The notes beneath the pieces were generated by a model. The model was not told the DNA's origin, searched no databases, and worked only from the letters and a program-made list of their open reading frames with translations. Below are positions 1 to 9,945 of a stretch of DNA of 64,000 bases, piece by piece (position 1 is the first letter of the stretch; each line of letters opens with the position of its first letter). This stretch comes from Dactylis glomerata. Taxonomy: Eukaryota; Streptophyta; Magnoliopsida; Poales; Poaceae. A program made the translations under genes and the position numbers. The stretch covers positions 141,113 to 205,112 of the forward strand of contig QXEO01002103.1 in NCBI GenBank assembly GCA_007115705.1. Reading direction: 5' to 3'.

Positions 1-1071
1 GGTAAGCAAACTGCTTTTAACAAGTCTGTTGAGGAAAAGTTGGGTAAAATTGATATCCTTGCTTCTAAAGTTGATAGCCTTGCTCTTGATGTTGAACTTC
101 TGAAACTAAAAGTGTTGCCTAATGATTGGAAAGAAAGCAATACTTTTGCTGCTACTAATGCCATTCAAGTTAGAATTGATGAAAATGTTAGGATGTTAGC
201 AGAATTGCATGCCAGGTGGGAAAGAGAAGATGAGATGGCTAGAAAGATGAAGGTATGTACTATTACCACCTCTAATGATATTGTTTCAAATGCTAGCAAT
301 CCTCTTACTTTGATTGGTGTAGAGAAATCTCCTATTCCTTGTGCGAAAAAGCCCAAAACTGCAAAACCTTTTTCTACAAAAAGTGCTGAAATTTTTCGGA
401 GTATGGGAGATGATAGCTCTATTTCTTTTAATGATTTCGATGTTGATGGCTGCAATATATCTGAAGTTATTTTGTTCTTGCAGAAGCTTGCTTTGAGTCC
501 TAATGCTAGTTCTATTAATGTTGCTTTTACAAAGCATATTACAAATGCTCTCATGCAAATTAGGGAGGAAAAGTTGAAACAAAAGGCTTCTATTCCCAAG
601 AAGTTAGAAGATGGTTGGGAACCCATCATTGATATGCATGTTAATGGGTTTTATTGCCATGCTTTATGTGATCTAGGTGCTAGTATTTCTATTATGCCTA
701 GAAAGATTTATGATATGCTTGGTTTACCACTGCTTGAAAAGTGTTATTTTGATGTTCCTCCTGCTGATGTTGCTAAGAAGAAACCTTTGGGAAGGATTAA
801 TGATGTTCTTATTATGGTTAACAATAACCTTATTCCCATTGATTTTCTTGTTATGGATGTTTAATGCAATGCTTCATGTCCTATTATTTTGGAAAGACCT
901 TTTCTTCGAACTGTAGGTGCCATCATTGATATGAAGGAAGGCACCATCAAATATCAATTTCCACTCAAGAAAGGTATGGAACACTTTCCTAGAAAGAGGA
1001 AGAAATTACTTTTTGACTCTATTCTTAGAGCAAATTATGAACTTGAAGCTTCATTGCTTGATATTACTTGA
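1..1071 (+). pseudogene. Gag-protease remnant of element A
   Basis: One reading frame runs from the window edge (the first ATG seen is at 40) to the TGA ending at 1071. A TAA at 862-864 breaks it, but the same frame resumes directly after. The N-terminal part looks like a gag tail. Residues about 200-320 form a retropepsin-like aspartic protease: the catalytic motif is LCDLGASISIMP (about residues 210-221), followed by a DFLVMDV strand, the stop, and then a conserved CPIILERPFLRTVGAIID block. No reverse transcriptase follows, because non-coding 3' sequence begins right after the frame. So this copy carried gag and protease but no pol at its 3' side. It is broken and probably non-autonomous. 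Confidence 0.75.
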
Positions 1072-1513
1072 TTTGCACTTTTTGTGCCTAGCTCAAAGGC
1101 GTTAAAGAAAAGCACTCTTGGGAGATAACCCAATGTTTTCTTTCAGTAATTTTTCTTTTATTTGAGTCTTGGAAGTTATTACTACTAAAATGACCGCTCC
1201 TTATCATTTTTATTTCATTTTTGTGCCAAGAAGAACCTCTTATTTGAGGGAGGTAAGATTTGGGGAAGTTGCTGTCCTAAAACAGATTTCTGCACTGTAC
1301 CATAAAAATTTATGAAAATTCTCAGAATATCTTTTCGATCTGAAATTTCTTGTGCATATGCCCCAGGTTATATCCAAACTTCTATTAGTTTTGCACTTTT
1401 CGATTTGAGCAACAGAAGGTCCTCAAAAAAATCGACCTTTGTCAGCTATTCTGTTTTGACAGATTTCTGTCACTATTTGTGTTTGCCTCTCGATCGCTTT
1501 CTTTTTGAGTTCT
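1072..1513 (+). other. Conserved 3' non-coding cassette of element A
   Basis: There is no open frame. The segment begins with a short inverted repeat around GCCTAGCTCAAAGGCGTT (about 1087-1104) followed by AGCACTCTTGGGAGATAACC. The same block lies downstream of unrelated ORFs in D (about 9960) and H (about 62450). It is the start of a non-coding region of more than 2 kb that ends at the polypurine tract before the 3' LTR. Confidence 0.7.
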
Positions 1514-1540
1514 CACTACTAGGAGAACCCCTATCTGTGG
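1514..1540 (+). repeat. Left terminal inverted repeat of CACTA B
   Basis: It starts CACTACTAGGAGAACCCC. It pairs with the right end (29508-29534) over about 27 bp with a few mismatches. Confidence 0.9.
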
Positions 1541-1760
1541 AGCACCATTTTAGGGCTTCGTGGCAAGCCTGGCATGCGCCACGCATATGAAGCCACAGAT
1601 AACTTTTATCTGTGGCGCACGTCTATGTGTGTCACATATATGTGTTATATCTGTGGCGCACCCAATTACGTGCGCCACGCATAGTGTCTGTGGCGCACCC
1701 TCCTTCGGTACGCCACGGATAGAGTGCGCCACTGACATTAAAAATGGTGCGCCACATATA
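1532..1760. repeat. Left subterminal repeat array of CACTA B
   Basis: About twelve copies of a 12-16 bp motif, in both orientations, are packed into 230 bp. The consensus by eye is TATCYGTGGCGCACC, with its reverse complement GGTGCGCCACRGATA. Neighbouring copies often face each other, so the array can fold into hairpins. In En/Spm, analogous motifs bind TnpA; binding here is inference. Confidence 0.85.
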
Positions 1761-1880
1761 TGTTTTCCATTTTATTTTTTTCAAAAATACAGCAGAAATA
1801 CATAGTATACAGCAGAAAATATACAATATATAGCAGAAATACAAAGGTATACATCAGTAACACAGGAATTCACCAAAATA

Positions 1881-1964
1881 CATCAATATGAAGTCAAGTG
1901 TCAAAAGACATCAATATGAAGTCAAGTGTCAAAATACATCAATATGAAGTCAAGTGTCAAATCA
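1881..1964. repeat. Three-copy 28-bp tandem repeat
   Basis: Three near-identical 28-bp units occur at 1881-1908, 1909-1936 and 1937-1964, each starting CATCAATATGAAGTCAAGTG. Degenerate ACAGCAGAAATACA repeats precede them (about 1790-1860). The 1761-1980 stretch contains no gene. Confidence 0.85.
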
Positions 1965-1980
1965 TTAGACAAGTTAAGTA

Positions 1981-2252
1981 CTCCCTCCATCTCGGTTTTA
2001 AGGGCACAATTCGTAAATCATGCAATCCCAAAATACCCCCACCTCCTAGGCATATTAGCATTTAAGGTATTTAATTTGCAGCTTTGCATGGACAGTTTTT
2101 GTATTTCCAAGGCAAAACAACCAATGCATGCGCTTTCTTATTAATTAATGGGTATTTAAATAAGGACAAAGAGCTAAATCTCACTATCAATCATAGATCA
2201 CCTAGGTCTAAGAGATTTGCAAATTATGCCCTTAAAACCGAGACGGAGGGAG
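1981..2252. mobile_element. Stowaway-type MITE inside CACTA B
   Basis: A 272-bp element has terminal inverted repeats CTCCCTCCATCTCGGTTTTA and the reverse complement CTCCCTCCGTCTCGGTTTTA. It is flanked by TA on both sides (1979-1980 and 2253-2254). The CTCCCTCC start, TA target and short AT-rich non-coding interior identify a Tc1/mariner-derived Stowaway. It lies 3' of the small viroplasmin-domain gene. Confidence 0.93.
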
Positions 2253-2304
2253 TACAACTTTGATCATTACATATTATATATGGAGTTACATATCACCTAG
2301 ACTA

Positions 2305-2541
2305 CTATATGAACAAATAGATCACACCTGTGACTACGATGAGCAAGATCGGGACCATGATCAAGATCTTCATCTGGTTCTTCTTCCACATGTGTCTCCT
2401 CCACTTGGAGACCGCGAGCTCACTTGTCTTGTACCCTTTGTAGCAGTTGCCGCTGAAGTTGGTCACATGTGCCTGGCAGTCCTCCCACTCCTCGTAGACT
2501 CCTGGAACCCGACCACTGTACACCACGTACCACTTCGCCAT
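2305..2541 (-). CDS. Small viroplasmin-domain protein with C-terminal membrane segment
   Basis: This is an intact 78-residue frame starting MAKWYVVYSGRVPGVY. Residues 3-45 match the caulimovirus-VI/RNase H1 N-terminal (viroplasmin) fold: WYVVYSGRVPGVYEEW, then a cysteine, then the FSGNCYKGY core. Eukaryotic RNase H1 uses this domain to bind RNA-DNA hybrid or double-stranded RNA; no RNase H catalytic domain is present here. Residues about 58-77 (ILIMVPILLIVVTGVIYLFI) form one hydrophobic helix at the very C-terminus, preceded by basic residues. That suggests a tail-anchored protein with the nucleic-acid-binding domain in the cytosol. The ATG at 2541 is preferred because the domain starts at once; the frame is open 38 codons further upstream. 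The gene is the last of three on the minus strand of CACTA B and shows no breaks. It could instead be a terminal exon of the second gene. No splice evidence supports that, and the cut is not excluded. Confidence 0.7.
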   Translation of the reverse strand: MAKWYVVYSGRVPGVYEEWEDCQAHVTNFSGNCYKGYKTSELAVSKWRRHMWKKNQMKILIMVPILLIVVTGVIYLFI

Positions 2542-2825
2542 CTCTCTATAGACATGTAGTATATATGTTATGCAATGAAAGGAATGACAAAGTGCAAACA
2601 TGCTTGCATGATCACAAATACTATGGCAAGGATTTATAAGCCTGGAATAAAACATAGCATGGATGATGATCGATCATATATAAGCAAGTCCAACATCGAT
2701 CGTCAAGGCATTATGAGCCTCGGGAAGTTAAGGTTTACACACATGTCCAACAATAGTTCGGAAACCACACTAGGATAGTAAAGTTTACGATACATAGATC
2801 CAACACCGATAGCTAGCCACAGACA

Positions 2826-3568
2826 TCATGTAGTCCTCACCGGGAACGGGCGCACGCCCTCTCTCGTCATGAATGTCCTTGTGTCGCGCTGCCTATCAAG
2901 GCGTTCTTCGATCTCGCGGTTAGTCAACGCTATGCCACAATGCATGACCCCCCCAGTTGAGTTGACATCTTCATGAAGGACTTGCGCGATCTGACTATGG
3001 ATGCGCCAGAAATCTTCCATATGGTTCGCATCATCGATCGCCGCAAACTTTTCGGCCCATTATCGAAGATTAGCTGGTAGCACCCTGATCCGTGAATCCC
3101 GCACGATGCCCTTCATGTGATGGAGGGCGTAGAAGGCCTCCTTCACACTGCCAGGCGGCTGCTTGACGCATGGAAACTTTGTGTGGTGCATGAAGATATG
3201 CTTGCCATTTTTGACTCTCTCGCCACCCTTGGTGAATTTACCCCCCTTTTCGGCGTAGAATTGTAGAGCATCATCGAGCACACTCTTGATTCGGTCATAG
3301 TTCTTCATCGGCTTCGTGTCACTCGATGAGTCAAAGTACGTCGCTTGCGACCACCTTGGGCAAATGGATATGAGTGAGTAGTATATGCCTCTGCGCAACA
3401 CAATTGAAAATAAATTCTTGTAAGAGGACCAACCGGAGAATCTAACAAAGAAGTTTTCACGGCGGTGTTCACTTACTTGGGAAAGCAAGGCAGAAGAATG
3501 GAGTCGATGTTCGGGTTCTCCACAAAGATATTACCAAGGTACTCCTTCACCGTTGCCCGGTCCCCCTC
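2826..3568 (-). pseudogene. Second CACTA gene, C-terminal part (Ulp1-like domain)
   Basis: This is the 3' portion of the gene that starts at 21977. Element C separates the two parts. At 3568-3477 the frame continues exactly from 18928, then a donor-like AA-GTAAG (about 3476) and an acceptor-like GCAG (about 3391) bound an intron. The last exon contains ICPRWSQATYFDSSSD and KQPPGSVKEAFYALHHM, which resemble the C-terminal half of Ulp1/C48-like proteases found in plant CACTA proteins. The Asp of the FDSS block is present. The LCGYY-type segment that carries the catalytic Cys in the family reads VKEAFY here, so a working protease is unlikely. A TAA at 3060-3062 interrupts the frame. The same frame then continues through WAEKFAAIDDANH to a stop at 2826-2828. 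Confidence 0.65.
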
Positions 3569-3903
3569 TGACGAGGGTTAACTCGACAAATGTCCTAGAT
3601 GAAGGACTTAGGATCGGGGAGATAGGGCGTCGGATGAACTCGAAGGTAAAATCAGTCAAACAAGGTGTCTATCGAAAGTAAACATGGGTGTAAAACCTGG
3701 CTTGCTTTCAATCTGTCCCTTACCGTCCCCTCCTGGCCCCTATATATAGGTGGCCAGGTCTGAGGGATCGGGAGGGATCCGATACAAATTACAATATCGA
3801 CATACGACATGAACTCGTATTTCAACTAGTGTTACAATTGGGCCTAGCTTAACGGGCCTCAGGGGTACTCAACTGATGGGCTCTACTATCTATACCCTTG
3901 TCA
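3569..3903 (-). repeat. 3' LTR of element C (minus sense)
   Basis: TG...CA ends, 335 bp. A TATATATA box lies at about 3741-3757 between GGCC blocks and reads as a TATA box on either strand. The copy at 18593-18927 differs at nine positions by eye. Confidence 0.93.
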
Positions 3904-5034
3904 GTAGCCCCCGAGATTCTACCAGAATTGCAGATTCGGGTTGAATCTCAGATCTTCAAATCTTCGACTTGACCAACACTTGACTTCTTCATATCTTCAA
4001 ATCTTTGACTTGGTCTTTCGACTTATCTTTTACTATAATGTCTCGCAAGGGGTTTTGATGAACAAGCCTGACAACTCTGACGGATCAAGAGGCCAGTTAA
4101 CTGCCGGAACAGATACTTGTCACCTACTTCAAATTCAATCCCCTTGGATTTGAATTCGGGAAACCGGTCAAACCCATTCTTTTGCCGCATTTAGGACTTA
4201 CAAAGAATGAATCCCAGTGGTTCTCAGGGTACCCAGTGCGTCCACCAGGATTTTCTTCGCGTCATAGACACAGATAAGTACCAGCAGAGCGCATCCATGT
4301 GTCTTACCTTCATGATATGTTTCAACCACGGCATTCAAGTTTTGTCGCGATGACGCAACTCGAGAATCTTATGTCGCAGCCTTGTTTGACTGATTCAATA
4401 TGCCAAATATTTGGGTTATTCAACCTTGACTGATAAAAACTCCCTCCCGACGGTAGTAATGATGCTTCCCAAATCTTCCTTCGTCTTGTCAGCTCCATTA
4501 TTCATAAGAAACATTGTCAGGTGCGCGCCCAGCGCTCCCGACGGGAGTAGCCCCCGAGGCTATAGTCAAATATTTTCGGGTATAGGCTCAAAGTCATCGT
4601 GCCCACTTTCATTTTAGCAAATCATAGATATCGTCGGGTGCACGCTCAGCGCTCCCGACGGTAGTAGCCCCCAAGGCTATAGTCGAATATTTTCGGGTAT
4701 AGACTCAAAGAATGAGTTTTCCTTCGCTGATCTCTTTGTTTCTTTTCATCAAGTTTTCGTTGACTTCCTTGGTCATCATCAGTACTCAGATATGTCACAT
4801 TAGACATTTTTCTGAATGTTCTCCCTACTAGTGTCCACCACTATCCTAGTCCTTACTTCCTGTTACTCGAATGTTCGTGACGTCATTAATACAATTACTC
4901 TGTTCGTAATTGTGAATTGACGCTGACCGTTATCCGTGGGCAGCGCGGTAATTTCGCAATATCCCTGCCCGTTAGTGGGCTGCCATTTTTGCTCCTTGCG
5001 CCACATCTCAGCCCACGTTCCTTCCTCAGGAAGC
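3904..5034 (-). other. Element C: polypurine tract and antisense-gene upstream region
   Basis: The first bases read, on the minus strand, ATCTCGGGGGCTAC directly before the LTR, a polypurine tract. The rest is non-coding on both strands and forms the upstream region of the plus-strand gene that starts near 5157. It contains a direct duplication at 4517-4711, described separately. Confidence 0.7.
4517..4711. repeat. Direct duplication upstream of the antisense gene of C
   Basis: Two copies of about 80 bp, at about 4517-4596 and 4634-4711, share GCGCTCCCGACGG, AGTAGCCCCC, GGCTATAGTC and ATATTTTCGGGTATAG. The period is about 116 bp. The AGTAGCCCCCGAG part resembles the polypurine-tract boundary at 3903-3915 on the same strand. 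Confidence 0.8.
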
Positions 5035-5042
5035 TATATAAG
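5035..5042 (+). promoter_or_regulatory. TATA box of the antisense gene in element C
   Basis: TATATAAG lies in the context GGAAGCTATATAAGGGCG, about 115 bp before the first ATG (5157). It is on the plus strand, opposite to gag. Element G has a TATA box in the equivalent position (39953). Confidence 0.6.
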
Positions 5043-5156
5043 GGCGAGAGTGGGGAATTTACTGTTTACCAGCTTCCTCGCTTCTGCCGCTGCCACCATT
5101 GTTGCTAACCTTGCGCCCCTCTGAGCTCCTGCATAGCCCCCATGCGCAACCCGTAG

Positions 5157-7523
5157 ATGCGCATTAAGACTCTTGCGCAGAGGAGCAAGATGGGCAAGAG
5201 CAACACTGCCAACTCCGCGACCAGCTGGGTGCCTTCTGATTTCAAGCAGAAGGATCTGGAGAAGGCCCAAGCCGATGGCCTCATCTCCGACGACGATCAG
5301 GTCATCTTCCCTAGCATCGAGCGCATCCCCAAGCCCTCGAGCGGCTTCCGGGTGATGTTTCTTACCTTTCTTTTGCATGGTCTTTCTCTCCCAGCCGACG
5401 AGTTCCTTCGTGGGCTCCTTTTCGTGTATGGTGTGCAGCTTCACCAGCTCACACCAAACTCAATCCTTCACATTGCTTGTTTTATCACCTTCTGCGAATC
5501 ATTTCTGGGGATCGAACCCCACTTTCTTCTCTGGAAATTTCTCTTTCGGCTCCGCCCCAGTGTCGCTTTATCAAAAAAGCCTGAACTGGGTGGAGCTGTT
5601 GTTTCTATTCGTGCTGAACCTCAGTACCTAGAATTTTCCATGGCTGCCTCAGTACAAGGTTGGAGGAAAAAATGGTTTTATATCAAAGACCGGAAAGTTT
5701 CTTCCTCTGACCAGTACGGCATTGCCCCTTTTGATGCCTCTAAAGAAGTGAAAAAATTGGCCTCATGGGATTCGCCTCCAACTGAAGCTGAGATGGAGGA
5801 AATCAAACTGCTTCTAACCCGCATTCAGGCTCTGAAAAGTGGTAAAGGAGGTGCGCTGTCGGGCACTCAACTTATGGCATTTTTCCTGCAACATCGAGTT
5901 CAAACCCTTCAATATCGTCTTTCCAAACTGTGGTCTTATTCTGGCTTGGGAGATTCTTTTCGAGTATCTGATGATCTTATGGAGAAGAAGGATCTCGACA
6001 AGCGAGTGTGAGCTCTTACTACTCTCACTAAAGATCATGAAATTGCAGATTTGGCCACTAGATACTTCGACTCTGAACACCCCTTGCCTGCGGTATGTGT
6101 ATAGTCTTCATTTATTCGTCTTCTTTTATCTTATCACTGTTTTTCTTATAACTGTCGGCTTGTTTTTCTTTCAGGATCACCAGTCCCTTGCATCTCGCCC
6201 TCCTCTTCCAGAGCGAGGAGCCCTTCAGGATGTGCCCATTTCCGCTGTCTCCGAAGCCCCCGAGGCTGAGGACAGCCAAGAAGGAGACAAAGCCGAAGAT
6301 TTGTTGGAAGGGACCAGTTCGACTACGTCGCCTCCTCCTGCACTTTCTGAAGACCTTGGTCTTGATAAGAAGAGGAAATGTGTGATGGAGCTCCTTTCTT
6401 CGAGTACTTCGGTGCACAAGAATGTGATCGGAGAGACCTCTGTGCTAGAGGAAGAAATAGAGCTTTTCGACCTCTTGGACTCGTGAGTGTTTTGCTGATT
6501 TTTTTTCATATGCTCTTTTTTTCTGTTGACTTGGACAGAGTACTCTACCTTTTGCTTTCTTTTCAGTGACGAGGAGGACCCGAAGAAATTTGCTGCTCCT
6601 GCCCCTATTACTGATGCTCCTGTTGTCGACAAACCACCTTCACAAGAGGCAACTGTGGTGCCTAAATCACCAGAGGCTGCTGCCAAGAAGGCTAGTTCTC
6701 GTGCTTCCAAACGCCTGAAAAAATCGTCCGCTGCGAGTACTTCTTTCGACGCTCCTCGGCCAGTAGTTCCCACTGACGATGTAAGTACTATATATTCTTG
6801 TTGTTTGCTAGCTTTGAGCTACTCTTCTCATGCCCTGCCTTGGACAGACTTTGCTGAAGAAGTTCGTCTCCTTGGGTAATGAATGTGTCGAATTTTTGAA
6901 AGCGGCGAGGTCTTCTCATGGTAAGCTTTTTGCTATCCTGCGTCTTTTTATTTGCCTACCTTTGTGCTTCTATGACTCTTATATTGAGTGTTCTTTCCTC
7001 CTCTTGTGCTGCAGATGATTTGGCGGCAGCCAATGCTCGCATTTTGTCTTTGGAAGCTGAACTCGAAGCTTCCAGAAAGGCTTTTGATGCCGCCACTGCA
7101 GCAAAAACTACTGCCAAAAAGTCCAATAAGTCGGCATTGGCTAGAGCGAAGAAAGCAGAGAAGGCCCTTGCTTATGCTAATAAGGAGCGTATCCAGCGGG
7201 ATTAGGCTGTAACTGAATGCCTGAATAAAATGTCGGCTCTTGCTGGAGGTAAATACCACGCTCTGCCCTTCTTTTAGTGAGTTTAGAAAATTCTTATACT
7301 TGCTGATTTGTGCTTTTTCTCTGTCTTCGCCTCCTTGGTTGTTTGTAGAACATACTGGGGTGTCTTCAGAATCTTTGCAGCCGGACGATGATCCTCTGAT
7401 GACCGCAGTGAACTTGCTAGAGTCGAATTGGATATCTATCCAAGAGATATTCGAACTGGTTAACCGCGTGCTCACGCGGATCTTCGTCGGGTTGTGGCCT
7501 AAGCAGAAAGCGGACATGCCAGC
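5157..7523 (+). pseudogene. Antisense gene 1 of element C, 5' exons (Transposase_28-like)
   Basis: This is a multi-exon plus-strand gene inside a minus-strand retrotransposon. Exon 1 runs from ATG 5157 (or 5190) to 6093. Its product resembles the plant 'putative gypsy type transposon' domain (Pfam PF04195): a helical block around LSLPADEFLRGLLFVYGVQ and then a WFYIKDRK segment. A TGA at 6009-6011 breaks it, but the frame continues to the donor. Further exons are about 6175-6482, 6567-6780, 6848-6920, 7015-7248 and 7349-7523. All have GT...AG borders and matching phases. A second stop, TAG, lies at 7203-7205. The middle exons are low-complexity, acidic and Pro/Ala-rich, followed by an Ala/Lys-rich coiled coil. 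The last exon is interrupted by element D at 7524 and resumes in frame at 14230. The function is unknown. Both stops could come from C-to-T changes in CGA and CAG codons. Confidence 0.7.
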
Positions 7524-9168
7524 TGATACGTCTCAAACATATCTATAATTTTTGATGCTCCATGCTTGTTTTTACACCATTTGCTTAGTGTTTCATCACA
7601 CTTCGTGGCATTTTTATGCATTTTCCGGAACTAACCTATTAACGAGATGCCACACTGCCAGTTCCCTGTTTTCTGCTATTTTTGTATTTCAGAAAAGTTA
7701 CACAGGAAATATTCTCGGAATTGGATGAAACAAAAGCCGAATATTCAGAAATTTACCGAAGCTTTCAGAGAACCGAAGAGGAGACAGAACGGAGCCAGGG
7801 GGTGGTCTCACCACCAGGGGGCGCGGCCTTGGGCCTGGCTGCGTCGCCCTATGGTGAGCCCCACCTGGTCCACTTCTGACGCTGCCCCTTCGCCTATAAA
7901 GACCCCCGATGGGAAAAACCTAAACACCCGATCACTTTTCCAAAAACACATCGCGATCCACCGCCGTCATCGACCCGAGATCGGGAGGGTCCAGAAGCTC
8001 CTCCCGGCACCCTGCCGAAGAGGGGAATCGCCACCGGAGGTCTTCTTCATTGCCATGCTTGCCTCCGGCGTGATGAGTGAGTAGTCTACCTTGGACTATG
8101 GGTCCATAGCAGTAGCTAGATGGTTGTCTTCTCCACCATGTGCTTCATGTTTAGATCTCGTGAGCTGCCTTACATGATCGAGATCACCGTTATGTAATTC
8201 TACATGTTATGTTTGTTGGGATCCGATGAATATTGGTGTTATGATTGAGTTGATGTGCTGAATATTATCTTATGTCATCTCTATGTTGTTTATGATCTTG
8301 CATGCTCTCCGTTGTTAGTAGCTATCTTGGCCGAGTAGATACTAGTGACTCCAAGAGGGGGTATTTATGCTCGATAGTTGGGTTCATGCCTCTATTTAAT
8401 TTGGGGGAGTGACAGAAACCTCTAAGGTTGTAGATGTGCTATTGCCACTAGGGAGAAAACAACATTCTTATGCCCAAGGGCATATGCTTTGTTTACATTA
8501 CATACTTTGCTTAATACAGTTATCTGTTGTTTGCAACTTAATACTTGTGGGGTTCTCAGATTGATTCCCCGTGGGTGGATTATTAGTCATAGATGCAGTT
8601 GGATGGCGGTCTATGTATTTTGTTGTAATGCCCAGAGTAAATCTCATAGTGATCCTCTCGACATATGCACGTTATCTTTATTCTATCAATTGCCCAACTG
8701 TAATTTGTTTACCCAGCATGTATTATTTTATCTTATGGAGAGACACCACTAGTGAACTATGGACCCCGGTCCTATTTCCTTTATATTGCTATCACCTGTT
8801 TACTTTACGTGCACTATTTACTTTCTTGCATACTACTATTGCTTTCCACTCGATACGCTCATTCCTTTATTTATAGCAAACCGGTGAGATTGACAACCTC
8901 ATCGTAAGTTGGGAGCAAAGTATTTGGTTGTGTTGTGTGCAGGTTCCGCGTTGCAGCTGGCAAAGCAAAGCACTTGACGAGGCGCCTTATAAATTGTCCA
9001 GAGCTGTCGCGAAGCTAGCGAGCATCACCTTCTTGAGTTTGGCTTTTTCCTGGATACGATTAAACCTTGCTTTCTTTCTGAGGGAAAAGCTTGCTGCTGT
9101 ACTCATCATACCTTCCTCTTGGGGTTCCCAACTGGATGGTGAAAAACCATCAACACCGTGCCGCATCA
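7524..9168 (+). repeat. 5' LTR of element D
   Basis: It starts TGATACGTCTCAAAC and ends CCGCATCA. A TATA box lies at 7895-7900 (GCCTATAAAGACCCCC). The GC-rich stretch before it (about 7790-7860) is an imperfect GGTCTCACC...GGTGAGCC hairpin that also occurs in the LTRs of A, F and H. ORFs read within the LTR are not genes. Confidence 0.95.
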
Positions 9169-9179
9169 AGACTCTTTTC

Positions 9180-9197
9180 TGGCTCCGTTGCCGGGGA
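9180..9197 (+). other. Primer binding site of element D
   Basis: TGGCTCCGTTGCCGGGGA lies 11 bases after the LTR. It matches the tRNA-Asp-type primer site TGGCGCCGTTGCCGGGGA except for one base. Confidence 0.8.
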
Positions 9198-9354
9198 AAA
9201 AGAAGACTTCTGCAAGGGTGGAGTTTCGCACGCACATTCTTTACTTTGTTTTAAGTTTTGCTTTACTTTATTTTTACTTGCATCGTTTTATCAAAAATAC
9301 AAAAAAAATTAGTATCCTTTATAGTTGTCACTTTATTACTTCTAGTTCATTATA

Positions 9355-9945
9355 TTGTTCCCTAAGTACGTTTTGGAGGACCTCTCAGTAGGTAGTGGTT
9401 CTATTATTGGGAAAAATAACATCGAGGAGTTCTTTAATCATATTAGTATGCATAAAGATGTTGAGGAAAAATCTTTGGCTGAGCTTGCTCCTAGTTATGA
9501 AGTTGCTTCTGCTTATTTAGTTCACATGTTGGAAGCTAGGTTTGCTAGCCTTAATCCTTTTATGCAACACATGATTCTTAAGCTTCATGATATTGAAGAC
9601 CCCGAAAAGAAAGCTTTTATCTTGGAAACTTTGCACATAGAATTTAGAGATGTTGCCATTGAAGCTAGGAAAGTTCTTAAGCGTTTTAATAAGCTTGGCT
9701 CACATATAAAGGTTGTTAGTACAAACAATGAAGGAACCGAAATACCAATACCCAGCAAACTCTTAGGATTGTATGAAGCTTTTGAAAATAATTTTGATTG
9801 GATCTGTCCTGCAAATCTTTTTAATGAATTGAGTAAACCAAAGCGTGATCACAAAGGGTCTTCAAAAACTTATGTGTATGAAATACAATGCCTTATTCAA
9901 AAGACTTCTGCAGTTGATCTTAATGCTTCTTTCGAAAATACTTGA
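9355..9945 (+). CDS. Cargo ORF of element D, 196 codons, unknown function
   Basis: The frame is open from 9355 (TTG); the first ATG is at 9448. I do not recognise the protein. It is soluble and mostly helical, with EEFFNHISMHKD, a long Glu/Ala/Leu-rich part (about residues 45-125) and a C-terminal NNFDWICPANLFNEL block. It has no zinc knuckle, protease or polymerase motif. It sits where gag would start, about 160 bp after the primer site, and stops just before the non-coding cassette shared with A and H. The frame has no internal stop although the LTRs have diverged by several percent, which may mean constraint or chance. It could be a relic gag N-terminus. Confidence 0.5.
   Translation: MFPKYVLEDLSVGSGSIIGKNNIEEFFNHISMHKDVEEKSLAELAPSYEVASAYLVHMLEARFASLNPFMQHMILKLHDIEDPEKKAFILETLHIEFRDVAIEARKVLKRFNKLGSHIKVVSTNNEGTEIPIPSKLLGLYEAFENNFDWICPANLFNELSKPKRDHKGSSKTYVYEIQCLIQKTSAVDLNASFENT

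Larger units (their letters stand above)
1..1513 (+). mobile_element. Element A, left fragment: Athila-like Ty3 internal region
   Basis: This is the interior of an LTR retrotransposon in plus orientation. It holds the end of a gag-protease reading frame followed by a non-coding segment that is also found in elements D (from about 9960) and H (from about 62450). It is cut at 1513 by CACTA transposon B. The target trinucleotide TCT (1511-1513) is repeated at 29535-29537, and the interior resumes there and runs to a 3' LTR at 31671. The 5' LTR lies outside the window. The Athila-like label rests on the LTR start TGATACGTCTC and on the tRNA-Asp-type primer sites of the sister elements. Confidence 0.85.

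Noticed and set aside
1532..1760. Regularly spaced short repeats resembling a CRISPR array
   Set aside because: Repeats alternate in orientation, spacing is irregular, and they sit at the ends of a CACTA transposon in a plant genome.
8489..8876. Overlapping frames of 87 and 101 codons repeated at 13551-14079 and 32670-33084
   Set aside because: They lie in the U5 part of LTRs of D and A. Repetition comes from LTR copies, and the frames break differently in each copy.
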